DNA of 64,000 nt from Streptococcus salivarius (GTDB lineage Bacteria; Bacillota; Bacilli; Lactobacillales; Streptococcaceae): assembly GCF_000785515.1 (NCBI RefSeq), contig NZ_CP009913.1, forward strand, positions 1,640,001-1,704,000, read 5' to 3'. The notes beneath the pieces are model-generated. The model was not told the origin of the DNA. It saw nothing but the letters and a program-made list of their open reading frames with translations, and did no database searches. The position numbers and the translations under genes were made by a program. Shown piece by piece: positions 18,173-26,714 of the stretch (within the stretch, counting starts at the first letter, position 1; the number at the start of each line of letters is the position of its first letter).

Positions 18173-18860
18173 ACCAATTATCGGAATCACAGCCAACGTC
18201 AGGCCTAATCCAGCCCATGAAGACATCAACTGGTCCTACGCCCCAACTGGCTTTGTAGAAGGAGTTCAAAGAGCCGGAGGCCTAGCAATCCTACTACCTG
18301 TATCCGATCCTTCGGAGGCTAAGACATATATCTCCATGATTGACAAGCTCATCCTCATCGGTGGGCAAAACGTTGACCCTAAATTTTACAATGAAGAAAA
18401 CCATGCCAGTGAAGACGATTTCTTCCTTGAGCGTGATATCTTTGAAATGGCGCTCATCGAGGAAGCCACTAAGCAGAAGAAACCTATCTTTTCAATCTGT
18501 CGTGGTACCCAACTCATGAATGTCGCTCTAGGTGGTAGCCTCCACCAAGACATTGAGAATCACTGGCAAGACAAACCTTCTGATTACCTTTACCACGAAA
18601 TGATTGTTGAAGAGGACAGTAAGTTGGCAGAAATTTACGGACGTGAAACGTCTATCAATTCCTTCCACCATCAAAGTATCAAACACTTGGCCTCTGACCT
18701 TCGTGTCATTGCGCGTGACCCTGAGGACAACACTGTTGAAGCTGTTGAGTCAAATACTCCAGACCTTCGCTTCCTTGGTGTACAGTGGCACCCAGAGCTT
18801 CTCCTGGACAAACGTGAAGAAGACCTCAAACTCTTTGAATACGTCGTTAACGAACTTTAA
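18165..18860 (+). CDS. Class I glutamine amidotransferase (gamma-glutamyl hydrolase, PuuD-like)
   Basis: The 231-residue hydrolase has the cysteine nucleophile in [11 protein letters not shown] near residue 112 and the histidine/glutamate pair in VQWHPE near residue 206. The family (peptidase C26) cleaves gamma-glutamyl bonds, such as gamma-glutamyl-GABA or folate polyglutamate. The true substrate is unknown; no other putrescine genes are nearby. It overlaps rex by 8 nt, is translationally coupled to it, and ends at a strong terminator. Confidence 0.85.
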   Translation: MTKPIIGITANVRPNPAHEDINWSYAPTGFVEGVQRAGGLAILLPVSDPSEAKTYISMIDKLILIGGQNVDPKFYNEENHASEDDFFLERDIFEMALIEEATKQKKPIFSICRGTQLMNVALGGSLHQDIENHWQDKPSDYLYHEMIVEEDSKLAEIYGRETSINSFHHQSIKHLASDLRVIARDPEDNTVEAVESNTPDLRFLGVQWHPELLLDKREEDLKLFEYVVNEL

Positions 18861-18890
18861 AAGCAACTGAGACTTCACTCAGTTGCTTTT
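18861..18890. terminator. Terminator between the amidotransferase gene and radC
   Basis: The 11-bp stem AAGCAACTGAG / CTCAGTTGCTT with a 6-nt loop has T-rich sequence on the right and A/T-rich sequence on the left. It can stop both converging transcripts. Confidence 0.85.
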
Positions 18891-18917
18891 CTCTTGTCTT
18901 TATCACATAGGCTCAAT

Positions 18918-19604
18918 CTATAACTCAAAATCCTCCCTCTCCTCACGAAAAGAATAATAGGTCGATTTGCCAACAATCAGATGATCGAGGAGACAAATCC
19001 CCAAATCATCACAAGACCGCTTAATCTTTTGCGTAAAATCAATATCATTTCGACTCGGATAGGCCTCACCCGAAGGATGATTGTGAACTACAATCAGGGA
19101 CGTTGCCATCAGATGACAGGCATAATGTAAAATCTCACGTGGTTCAGCTATCGAACGACGCACACCACCAATAAAGACTGTCTTTTGCTGGATAATACGG
19201 TTCTGCGTATCCAAGTAGATGGCCACCAGATGCTCCTGAGGCTTGTCACCAATATCCAACATCATACGACGGGCCACCTGCTGACTGGACATAATCTGCT
19301 CTGAGCGAGCCAGCTCAGCCTTCTCAATCCGCTTAGCCAACTCCACCATAGCCTTGAGCTCAATGGACTTCACACGCCCAATCCCAGGAATCTGCTGAAG
19401 CTCATTCAAGGACAAACGAGACAAATCCGCCAAACTCGTCATCCCTTTTAAAATACGATTAGCCATGGATAGAACCGACTCAGACTTAGTCCCTGTCCGC
19501 AGCACTATCGCCAGCAACTCCTGGTCCGATAAAACCTCTGCTCCCTTCTGCAAGAGTCGCTCACGAGGCAAAAGCCCTGCCTCCTCAGATACAATACTAT
19601 ACAT
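18918..19604 (-). CDS. radC: RadC/JAB-domain (MPN) protein
   Basis: The 228-residue protein has an N-terminal helix-hairpin-helix region (LQQIPGIGRVKSIEL near residue 70) and a C-terminal JAMM metal site VVHNHPSGEAYPSRNDID near residue 173. RadC was once linked to DNA repair but its activity is unsettled. Its ribosome-binding site AGGAGG (19614-19619) lies 9 nt from the ATG and is the 3' arm of the rgp-operon terminator. Read-through transcripts should therefore have a masked start. Confidence 0.9.
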   Translation of the reverse strand: MYSIVSEEAGLLPRERLLQKGAEVLSDQELLAIVLRTGTKSESVLSMANRILKGMTSLADLSRLSLNELQQIPGIGRVKSIELKAMVELAKRIEKAELARSEQIMSSQQVARRMMLDIGDKPQEHLVAIYLDTQNRIIQQKTVFIGGVRRSIAEPREILHYACHLMATSLIVVHNHPSGEAYPSRNDIDFTQKIKRSCDDLGICLLDHLIVGKSTYYSFREEREDFEL

Positions 19605-19607
19605 AAG

Positions 19608-19643
19608 AAAAAACCTCCTACTTACCTATTCGTAAGTGGGAGG
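19608..19643 (-). terminator. Terminator of the rgp operon, containing the radC ribosome-binding site
   Basis: On the minus strand the arms are 5 bp (CCTCC/GGAGG) and 6 bp (ACTTAC/GTAAGT) separated by one mismatch, with a 6-nt loop, followed by six T's at 19613-19608. The 3' arm GGAGG is also the Shine-Dalgarno site of radC. The whole rgpF-radC gap is only 49 nt. Confidence 0.85.
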
Positions 19644-19653
19644 GGGATAATTA

Positions 19654-21438
19654 CTATTTCATAGTATTTTTACTACTCTTGGATGTAAATCGACGTTTTA
19701 TTCTTCTCAAAATATACTTCACAGCAGTTCCTGGACCTACAATAATATATTTGAGAGCACCTTTTATACCACCGATATTATCAAAATTAATATAGGTATT
19801 TGGTAAAGTATCAGGTCGGATATTCAATACAACATTATCTACAAAAGGCGTAATATAGATATCATTTTTTGCAATGGCATAATCATAACGTCTTGCCCAT
19901 GCAAGGTAAACCAGAATACGCTCAATTGAATGCAAAATGGTATGTTGAGGAATTGGTTCTGCTGGGATTTCTTCATCTTGCAAATCAAGGTCAAACAATG
20001 GTTTTAAAGCATCGTACTTGAACCAAATAAATGTTCCATAACTCATGATAAAAGTATTCATCTTATCAAAGTCAATATCTCGACCAAGATTCATACGCTC
20101 CCATAAATCATTCATCCCCTCAGCAAAACGATTCTCATTCCAAGGATCCACAATTTTAGTATAACGGAAGAAACTTGGAATATCAGCAATCACTAGACCT
20201 AGTCTATCATCACGTTCTAAGTTCGCAATAATGTTATCAGCAGGTTGAATTAACATTGAGAAAAGTTCATTTCGCCATGAATCTCCAACCCAATAAGGGT
20301 ATTCTGGTGATTTTTTCGTATGGAAATGTCCAATATAATCATAAGCAGAAAGTTCATCTTTCAACTTAAGCATTGGAATAACATCACGTCCACGATTCCC
20401 AGTAATAAAGATTCGAGCTACTTTTCCATTCTTATCAAGGATAGACTGAATCTCTTCCTTCTTCTCTTCAGAATCCGTTGTTAAGAAGAGGTCATAAGTA
20501 AAGTGAAAATTCTCAAATTGCTTCAAAAAGTCTTCGAGTAAGTCGACATAGTAGGTGTGAAGATGTACAGCAATTTTTTTAGTGTCTGAATATGTCTCTG
20601 AGCTTTCCTCAATGACTTTGCGATCAAGTAAATAAGGTGGAGTCGGTAAACTCATATCCGACATGTGTGACAAAATGAATTCTACCGGATAGTCCGTTCT
20701 ATTCTCGATTTCCTTAAGCAAATAAGGTGCAAGGTGCTGGGTTAAATCAAATGTCTTAACCTTAATAAATGGAACCCCTGCATCAAGCAAAACATGAGGA
20801 TAATGAATTGTAAAATTACTATGGAAAAACTTATCATTTAGTGGAATCGTATTAAGAATCGATTCATACTTAAATCCAGCATCCATAAACTTCTTGGTAT
20901 AAAGAGTTTCATAATTATCGATTACCTTTTGAACATCTTCGAAACTCTCAACTGACTTCCAGAACTTTTGGAAAACACTAGATTCAACTAAACGTTTTTT
21001 AAATGAAATAAAGTAAGATTGCAAATGTTCATGAATATAAATATCACCAGCCTTGATTCCTTGATGATTAGTCATACCCCAAAAATCTACATTTGGGTTT
21101 GATTCATATTTATCATAGATTGGTGCCATATCCCATAGAGGACCAAAACAGGTATCATTCATAACAGTGACAGAATCATACTGTTTCAAGTTATCAAATC
21201 CAACAAATTCCATACCATCATGCCAAGCAGCAAAATCGTAACCCTTATTCTCACGTTGGATAAAATCATCAATCAAGTGTTTATCACGAAGCTTTTGTAC
21301 TTCACTTTCACTAAGACGACTATTTGAAATAAAAACCAATTTATCAAACAAGGGTCTCATATGTTCAAGTTGATAAAATACATGTCGACTAATATGATCA
21401 TATTTATTGAAATGAACATAAAGCAATAGACGTTTCAT
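19654..21438 (-). CDS. rgpF: Rhamnan synthesis protein RgpF
   Basis: The 594-residue protein belongs to the RgpF (rhamnan synthesis F) family, which takes part in extending and branching the rhamnose polysaccharide of the streptococcal cell wall (GacG in group A streptococcus). Typical text includes YVHFNKYDHISRHVFYQL at the N-terminus (given in part), ENKGYDFAAWHDG near residue 85, and HFHTKKSPEYPYWVGDSWR near residue 380. Its start overlaps the upstream glycosyltransferase stop by 4 nt. It is the last gene of the core rhamnan operon. Confidence 0.9.
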   Translation of the reverse strand: MKRLLLYVHFNKYDHISRHVFYQLEHMRPLFDKLVFISNSRLSESEVQKLRDKHLIDDFIQRENKGYDFAAWHDGMEFVGFDNLKQYDSVTVMNDTCFGPLWDMAPIYDKYESNPNVDFWGMTNHQGIKAGDIYIHEHLQSYFISFKKRLVESSVFQKFWKSVESFEDVQKVIDNYETLYTKKFMDAGFKYESILNTIPLNDKFFHSNFTIHYPHVLLDAGVPFIKVKTFDLTQHLAPYLLKEIENRTDYPVEFILSHMSDMSLPTPPYLLDRKVIEESSETYSDTKKIAVHLHTYYVDLLEDFLKQFENFHFTYDLFLTTDSEEKKEEIQSILDKNGKVARIFITGNRGRDVIPMLKLKDELSAYDYIGHFHTKKSPEYPYWVGDSWRNELFSMLIQPADNIIANLERDDRLGLVIADIPSFFRYTKIVDPWNENRFAEGMNDLWERMNLGRDIDFDKMNTFIMSYGTFIWFKYDALKPLFDLDLQDEEIPAEPIPQHTILHSIERILVYLAWARRYDYAIAKNDIYITPFVDNVVLNIRPDTLPNTYINFDNIGGIKGALKYIIVGPGTAVKYILRRIKRRFTSKSSKNTMK

Positions 21439-22469
21439 TTACTTCTCCTAAAGAAATTAATAATTTTAGTTGGTATTGTCCATCTTCTCGAAGTAACAAC
21501 ACTGTTATATTGGATTTGTAAGTCATCATATAAACTCTGTATACGATTCAACTCACTTTGAAAATCTTGATTTTCTTTCTTCAAGATTTCAATATACTCA
21601 TTTTGGTCATGAGAAATCTGTGATACCTGATTTAGTTTCAAATTCAAGTCTTCTATCTGACGGTCTTTTTTAAAAACTAAGATATCCAAATCACGATCCT
21701 TAACGAGGGCCAAGTGTGAAATTCTTTGAATATCCTGATCTGGATACTTGTTGAGATATTTAATTTGAGAATCTAAGATACCAGTGAACCGCCTTTCAGC
21801 AGTCTCCAATGTCATAGGTTTTGAATCAGATCCCAAATTCATACGATATACAGTAGTGGAATCACTCAAAAAAGAAATTTTAGTGCGTTTGAATAATTCA
21901 AGTTGCAACTCAAATGTATCGTCTGCAGCTGTATCGCTAATTTGAGCAGATACATCTTGCATAAGAGCGGTATCAACCAACCAGGTTGAAGCCATTGTCA
22001 TTCCTTTCATGACAAGCATCTCTTCGTAAGAATCAATCAAAGGAAGTGCCTTATTAGCAAAGGCATCTTTTTGGATAAGATTTCCGTCTAGGTCTACCAT
22101 GTCAAATTCGGTATTTGACCATAGTGAATCCGTTGAAGCATCTAGCAAATCAACTTGCTTTTGAAGTTTTAATGGGTCCGTCCAAAAATCATCACTATCA
22201 CATCTCGCGATGTATTGACCCTTAGCTTCTTGGCAAACTTTTTTCCATGTTCTAGTAATGCCAAGATTCACTTCATTACGAAAAGTTCTAACTTTTTCAG
22301 GAAACTTTTTTTGATACTCTTGAATAATCTCATACGAATGATCTGTTGAAGCATCATCAATGATAATAATCTCAAAATCAAAATTTGTTTTCTGATTGAG
22401 AAAGCTATCTATAGCCTCTCGTACCCAATCCCCCTTATTATAATTGGTACAAATAATCGATACTTTCAT
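21435..22469 (-). CDS. rgpE: GT2 family glycosyltransferase, RgpE-like
   Basis: The 344-residue protein has a GT-A fold (SIICTNYNKGDWVREAI at the start and the metal-binding ARCDSDDFW near residue 92) followed by a predicted coiled coil of about 60 residues near 255-320 and a basic tail (FFRRSK). By position it matches RgpE/GacF, a transferase acting on the rhamnan chain. The sugar and linkage cannot be told from sequence. It lies between the ABC ATPase gene and rgpF. Confidence 0.8.
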   Translation of the reverse strand: MKVSIICTNYNKGDWVREAIDSFLNQKTNFDFEIIIIDDASTDHSYEIIQEYQKKFPEKVRTFRNEVNLGITRTWKKVCQEAKGQYIARCDSDDFWTDPLKLQKQVDLLDASTDSLWSNTEFDMVDLDGNLIQKDAFANKALPLIDSYEEMLVMKGMTMASTWLVDTALMQDVSAQISDTAADDTFELQLELFKRTKISFLSDSTTVYRMNLGSDSKPMTLETAERRFTGILDSQIKYLNKYPDQDIQRISHLALVKDRDLDILVFKKDRQIEDLNLKLNQVSQISHDQNEYIEILKKENQDFQSELNRIQSLYDDLQIQYNSVVTSRRWTIPTKIINFFRRSK

Positions 22470-22489
22470 TCAAACTTCCCTTTTTTCTC

Positions 22490-23695
22490 TTAAGAAAAAC
22501 TCCACTTCCCATTTCTTTGAATAATACCAGTTGCAGAATCTTTAGCTGACTCGTCATCTTCATCAATATCATCCCTATTTAGAACAATAACTGGAATCTC
22601 ATCAGCTGGAAGAAAGGCTAGAACTTGGTTATTCGCATCCCTTACAGTAATTTCGAGTTTTAACTTAATATCGTTTAGCCCTGCCAGTGAACACTGATAG
22701 TTTACTTTAACATCACCCTTGCCACTTGTTAAATTATCCATCGTATTATCATTGTAAATCCAAATATTACGATCAATATCTGTAAATGAGATAGCAATAT
22801 AAGTAGGCACATCTTCTAGCAGAGTATACATCAAATCAAATGAAATTGGTTCATTTGGTGTCGCTCTCTTAGAAGACAATAGTGATAACTTCAGATTTTC
22901 CACAACTGAACCACTTCTTTCAATTCCTGATTGTTCTGAAGTGATTACTTGTTCTGTATTGTCAAAACTATATTGATTGGCAACGTCTCTAGGCTCGCCT
23001 TTGGCTTTAATGTATCCGTCCTCAATCAAAATAGCCTTGTTACAGTACTTCTTAACAGCTCCCATATCATGGGTTACAAGAATTGTTGTTTTCCCTGATT
23101 TCTTACGTTCCATAAAGTAGTCATTACACTTACGTTGGAAGGCTTCATCACCTACTGCAAGAACCTCGTCAAGGATAAGAACATCACCCTGTGCCTTGAT
23201 AGCCACAGAGAAAGCCAAACGGACCTGCATACCAGACGAGTAGTTCTTGAGTTTTTGGTTCATGAAATCTTCAAGCTCTGCGAACTCAACAATCTCATCA
23301 TACATGGCATCAACTTCTGCCGTCGTAAAGCCAAGCATGGCTCCGTTCATATAAACATTCTCACGTCCAGTTAATTCAGGGTTGAAACCGACACCAAGTT
23401 CAATAAATGAAACCATTTTGCCATTTACGGTAACCGTCCCTTGTTCAGGAACATAAATTTGAGAAATAATCTTCAATAATGTTGATTTCCCTGAACCATT
23501 TCGTCCCACGATTCCGAAGAAATCACCTTCCTCAACTTCGAAGTCAATGTCTTTCAAGACATGTTGTTCTTTATAGCCTTTGATTCCTTTAAACCTATTT
23601 ACTAGGGCAGTTCTAAGACTTTGAGTAGACTCAACCGGTAATTTGAAAAACTTACTTACATGGTCCACTTTAACTGCAATTTTCTTTTCTGTCAT
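22490..23695 (-). CDS. rgpD: Polysaccharide ABC transporter ATP-binding protein RgpD
   Basis: This is the ATPase of the exporter that moves lipid-linked rhamnan across the membrane. Walker A GRNGSGKST is near residue 63, the signature is YSSGMQVRLAF, and Walker B LILDEVLAVGDEAFQ is near residue 172. After about residue 250 it has a 150-residue C-terminal extension resembling the Wzt carbohydrate-binding domain, longer than a plain ATPase. The start codon shares one base with the rgpC stop. Confidence 0.92.
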   Translation of the reverse strand: MTEKKIAVKVDHVSKFFKLPVESTQSLRTALVNRFKGIKGYKEQHVLKDIDFEVEEGDFFGIVGRNGSGKSTLLKIISQIYVPEQGTVTVNGKMVSFIELGVGFNPELTGRENVYMNGAMLGFTTAEVDAMYDEIVEFAELEDFMNQKLKNYSSGMQVRLAFSVAIKAQGDVLILDEVLAVGDEAFQRKCNDYFMERKKSGKTTILVTHDMGAVKKYCNKAILIEDGYIKAKGEPRDVANQYSFDNTEQVITSEQSGIERSGSVVENLKLSLLSSKRATPNEPISFDLMYTLLEDVPTYIAISFTDIDRNIWIYNDNTMDNLTSGKGDVKVNYQCSLAGLNDIKLKLEITVRDANNQVLAFLPADEIPVIVLNRDDIDEDDESAKDSATGIIQRNGKWSFS

Positions 23696-24504
23696 TAGAG
23701 AATCTCCGCGAATTTTTTAGCTTGATGATGGAAAATGTAGTAACCAATAGCAAAGATAACAAGTGGTAGGAAATACGGAATGATAGCAATAGCCTTATGT
23801 CCAATTAAATCCCAACCACGTAAGCTACCTGAGAAGACAATAAAATGTCGCAAGTCCTGAATAATTTGTGCTAAAGGATTCAACATCATCAGTTTTGCAA
23901 TCTTAACTTGTCCACGTTGCAAAATAAATGTCAATGAATAGATAATGGGTGTCGCATACATACCAGCTTGCATAACTACTTCCCAAATCGGACCAATGTC
24001 ACGGTACTTAACAAAGAGCGTTGCTAAGACAAAGGCAATACCAGCTGAGAAAAGAAAGAGTTCAGCAAACAATGGAATAACTGTCAACCAGCCTAATGAA
24101 AAATTAACACCATTTACCAAGGCAAAAACAAAGACAACAAGGAGGTTAATCACATAGTTAATTGAAGCTCCAACAACTGACGAAATAACAATAATTTCTT
24201 TTGAAAAATTTAGTTTTCGTAACAAGTCACCCCTTGATACAATTGACATCATCCCCATACTCGTCGCTTCCGAAAAGAAACTCCATGTAACCATACCGAT
24301 TAAGAGGCCAATGGCATAGTGTGGTGTTCCATCATCAAAACGTAAGAAGCGAACAAATACCAGGTACATAATTGTAAAGAGCATAAGTGGTTTCAAAATA
24401 GACCACAAATGACCGATTAAACTACCTTGATAGCGCAATTTGAAATCGGTTTTAACCATTTCTCGTAACAAAATACGATTTTTCTGACTAAAAAAGTCTA
24501 ACAT
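23695..24504 (-). CDS. rgpC: Polysaccharide ABC transporter permease RgpC
   Basis: This ABC-2 type permease (269 residues) has an amphipathic N-terminus (LREMVKTDFKLRYQGSLIGHLW, in part: DFKLRYQGS near residue 22) and six membrane helices. It forms the rhamnan exporter with RgpD. The start at 24504 has GGAG 6 nt upstream and overlaps rgpB by 17 nt; an in-frame ATG 21 nt earlier lacks a ribosome-binding site. Confidence 0.92.
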   Translation of the reverse strand: MLDFFSQKNRILLREMVKTDFKLRYQGSLIGHLWSILKPLMLFTIMYLVFVRFLRFDDGTPHYAIGLLIGMVTWSFFSEATSMGMMSIVSRGDLLRKLNFSKEIIVISSVVGASINYVINLLVVFVFALVNGVNFSLGWLTVIPLFAELFLFSAGIAFVLATLFVKYRDIGPIWEVVMQAGMYATPIIYSLTFILQRGQVKIAKLMMLNPLAQIIQDLRHFIVFSGSLRGWDLIGHKAIAIIPYFLPLVIFAIGYYIFHHQAKKFAEIL

Positions 24505-25444
24505 CTTTCTCTCCTCTATATGCAAACTTTGTAAGAATCAATGTCGTAAACACAGTTGTGTGAAAAGCTCTATTTTTTCGATAACCGTATTTTCGGATAC
24601 GTGCTAAACGTTCTCTAAATGGAGCATCCATAATTGTCACAAAGTTTTCAATGATTTCCTTATTCTGTGAACTTAACGGGAGTTCTAACAAATTTCTAGC
24701 CTGATCTTGACTAGCTTTGATAAGACTCCAATATTTGGCAAAAAGGATATGGGGTCTAACCCAATTTTTCATCCGCTTTCGCAAAGTTCGGGCACCAAGG
24801 ACATTACTGCTATGCTGACGATAAAGCTCGGTTGGCTCATCAATATAGACTAAGTTACCAAAGGCAGAAGCTAGCAAACCCAGATACCAGTCATGCATCA
24901 GTAAATCATGCTTTTCCTCACCAGTCCATAGTTCTGCTAAAGCATGGTTTATCATAGCAACGCCACCAGTAACTGTATTTTCAGTCAACTCTTGAATCAG
25001 CTCAGTATTCGCATGGTCAGACTGAGTACGAATCATACTCTCATGCAGGACAGATAAATTTTCATCCACTACCTTTAAATCTGTGTAAATGAGTAAAGGT
25101 TTATCCTGAGAATACTTTTTGGCTTCTGCCACTTGAAGTGAGATTTTTTCAGGAAGCCAAAAATCATCCTGATCACTGAAACAGTATAGGTCTGCCTCCC
25201 CATGCTTAAGTAGGGCATGGAAACTTTTGATTACACCAACGTTTTCAACATGATTCTCATTGATAAAGTGAATACGTGAATCTCGTGCAGCCAGTTGTTT
25301 AATAATTTCAACTGTCCCATCAGATGAACCATCGTCACGTATGAGAAGTTTCCACTCTTGATAGGTTTGCTCTTGGATACTCTTCACTTGTTCTGCTAAA
25401 TACTGCTCACCATTGTAGGTTGACAGTAAGATATTTACTTTCAT
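24488..25444 (-). CDS. rgpB: Rhamnosyltransferase RgpB (GT2)
   Basis: The 318-residue GT-A enzyme has STYNGEQYLAEQVKSI at the N-terminus, the nucleotide-sugar motif DDGSSDGT near residue 37, and CFSDQDDFW near residue 90. Order and sequence match RgpB/GacC, which adds rhamnose to the growing rhamnan chain using dTDP-L-rhamnose. It overlaps rgpA by 4 nt and rgpC by 17 nt. Confidence 0.88.
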   Translation of the reverse strand: MKVNILLSTYNGEQYLAEQVKSIQEQTYQEWKLLIRDDGSSDGTVEIIKQLAARDSRIHFINENHVENVGVIKSFHALLKHGEADLYCFSDQDDFWLPEKISLQVAEAKKYSQDKPLLIYTDLKVVDENLSVLHESMIRTQSDHANTELIQELTENTVTGGVAMINHALAELWTGEEKHDLLMHDWYLGLLASAFGNLVYIDEPTELYRQHSSNVLGARTLRKRMKNWVRPHILFAKYWSLIKASQDQARNLLELPLSSQNKEIIENFVTIMDAPFRERLARIRKYGYRKNRAFHTTVFTTLILTKFAYRGEKDVRLF

Positions 25445-26589
25445 GATAAAAATAACTCCTCGTACTCACCTACAATTTTTTTCCAAGTAAAGTTCTGTTC
25501 CATGTTCTCCTTAGCTAACTTACCTAGTTCAGAGTAATCTAAAACACCATCTACTTGATCAATCAAATAGGACAGATTGCCCTCATCTTTTTTCCAATAA
25601 CAAGCTGTATCTTGAGCTACTGACCGGTTAAATGAGACGCCTAATACTAAATTCAAATCAGTTTGTGCCATAGCTTCCAGTAAGCCAGGGTTGGTTCCTC
25701 CAACTTCATGACCATGAATATAAGCAAAGGCTTCTTTGCGAATATATTTTAATAGGTCTTGATCATAAACTGTTCCAACAAACTTCACACGTGGATCCGT
25801 ATCAAACTGTGTTTTAGAACGCAATTCCTCAAAATAAGCATTGCCCTCATGATTACAAATAATAATTAAATCACGTTTTGTTGAGGAACTCATAAACTCA
25901 CGAATAGCCGTTTCATAGTTATTTTCTGGAACAAAACGACCAAGAATCAAATAATAGTTTTTCTCGTAAGTGTTCCACGTCTTGTAAATATCTCTAACTT
26001 TAGCATCCTGATTTGTAAGTCTTGTCGGTGATAAGTCTGTTCCATAAGCAATATAAGTTGTCTTAGACCACGGATAGGCATCTTGAATATAAGTTTCAAT
26101 GCCTGGATTATCCGAGATAACTAAATCAGCATGTCTTGTCATTACTTTCTCAGAGTACTTTAGATAAGCTTGTACTGGCTTGGGCCACTTAGCTCTTTTC
26201 CACTCCAAACCATCTGGATTAATGTAGAATTTACCACCAATTTTATGAATCTTAGTAGCAAAGGGAGCCACAAAAGCACCTATAGTATTTCCTAGAACAT
26301 AGAAAATCGGTTCTTCTATATTTTCCTCATGGATTATCTTCAAAGCGTAATTAATAGCCATCATATCATAGGCAATAACGCGAGCCGGTCCTAATTTCGG
26401 TGCCTTAATCGTGAAACAATCTACACCCTTATATTCGAAATGCTCATAGGCCTTTTGATCAGAAAGGCAGGCAACATGGTATTTAATTTGGGACGAAACT
26501 TGGTTGGAGACTAATTGATCTACAAATGTCTCAAAACCACCGTATTTTGCTGGAAGTCCACGACTTCCGATAATGAATACGTGTTGCAT
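25441..26589 (-). CDS. rgpA: Rhamnosyltransferase RgpA (DUF1972/GT4)
   Basis: The 382-residue cytoplasmic enzyme (GacB in group A streptococcus) adds the first rhamnose to the lipid-linked sugar and commits it to rhamnan synthesis. GSRGLPAKYGGFETFVDQL at the N-terminus is diagnostic of the DUF1972 subgroup. A GT4 C-terminal half follows (RFVPENNYETAI, HGHEVGGTNPGLLEAMA). The start at 26589 has GGGG at proper distance; an earlier in-frame start at 26607 lies upstream of that site. It heads the core operon with its own promoter. Confidence 0.9.
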   Translation of the reverse strand: MQHVFIIGSRGLPAKYGGFETFVDQLVSNQVSSQIKYHVACLSDQKAYEHFEYKGVDCFTIKAPKLGPARVIAYDMMAINYALKIIHEENIEEPIFYVLGNTIGAFVAPFATKIHKIGGKFYINPDGLEWKRAKWPKPVQAYLKYSEKVMTRHADLVISDNPGIETYIQDAYPWSKTTYIAYGTDLSPTRLTNQDAKVRDIYKTWNTYEKNYYLILGRFVPENNYETAIREFMSSSTKRDLIIICNHEGNAYFEELRSKTQFDTDPRVKFVGTVYDQDLLKYIRKEAFAYIHGHEVGGTNPGLLEAMAQTDLNLVLGVSFNRSVAQDTACYWKKDEGNLSYLIDQVDGVLDYSELGKLAKENMEQNFTWKKIVGEYEELFLS

Positions 26590-26623
26590 AAATCCCCTTT
26601 CTAACAAGTCTATAATCTAATCA

Positions 26624-26632
26624 ATTATACCA
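26624..26632 (-). promoter_or_regulatory. Extended -10 promoter of the rgpA-F operon
   Basis: TGGTATAAT on the minus strand lies 34 nt upstream of rgpA. The -35 region is poor. It directly follows the side-chain cassette terminator. Confidence 0.6.
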
Positions 26633-26659
26633 TTTTACAAGGCTTTTGCCTAATGCAAA

Positions 26660-26686
26660 CAGAAAAGCAGCCACCATGGACTGCTT
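26660..26686 (-). terminator. Terminator after the side-chain cassette
   Basis: On the minus strand AGCAGTCC pairs with GGCTGCT around ATGGT and is followed by TTTTCTGTTTG. Confidence 0.75.
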
Positions 26687-26714
26687 AAAAAACTATTTAT
26701 AAATTGCTAGAAAT

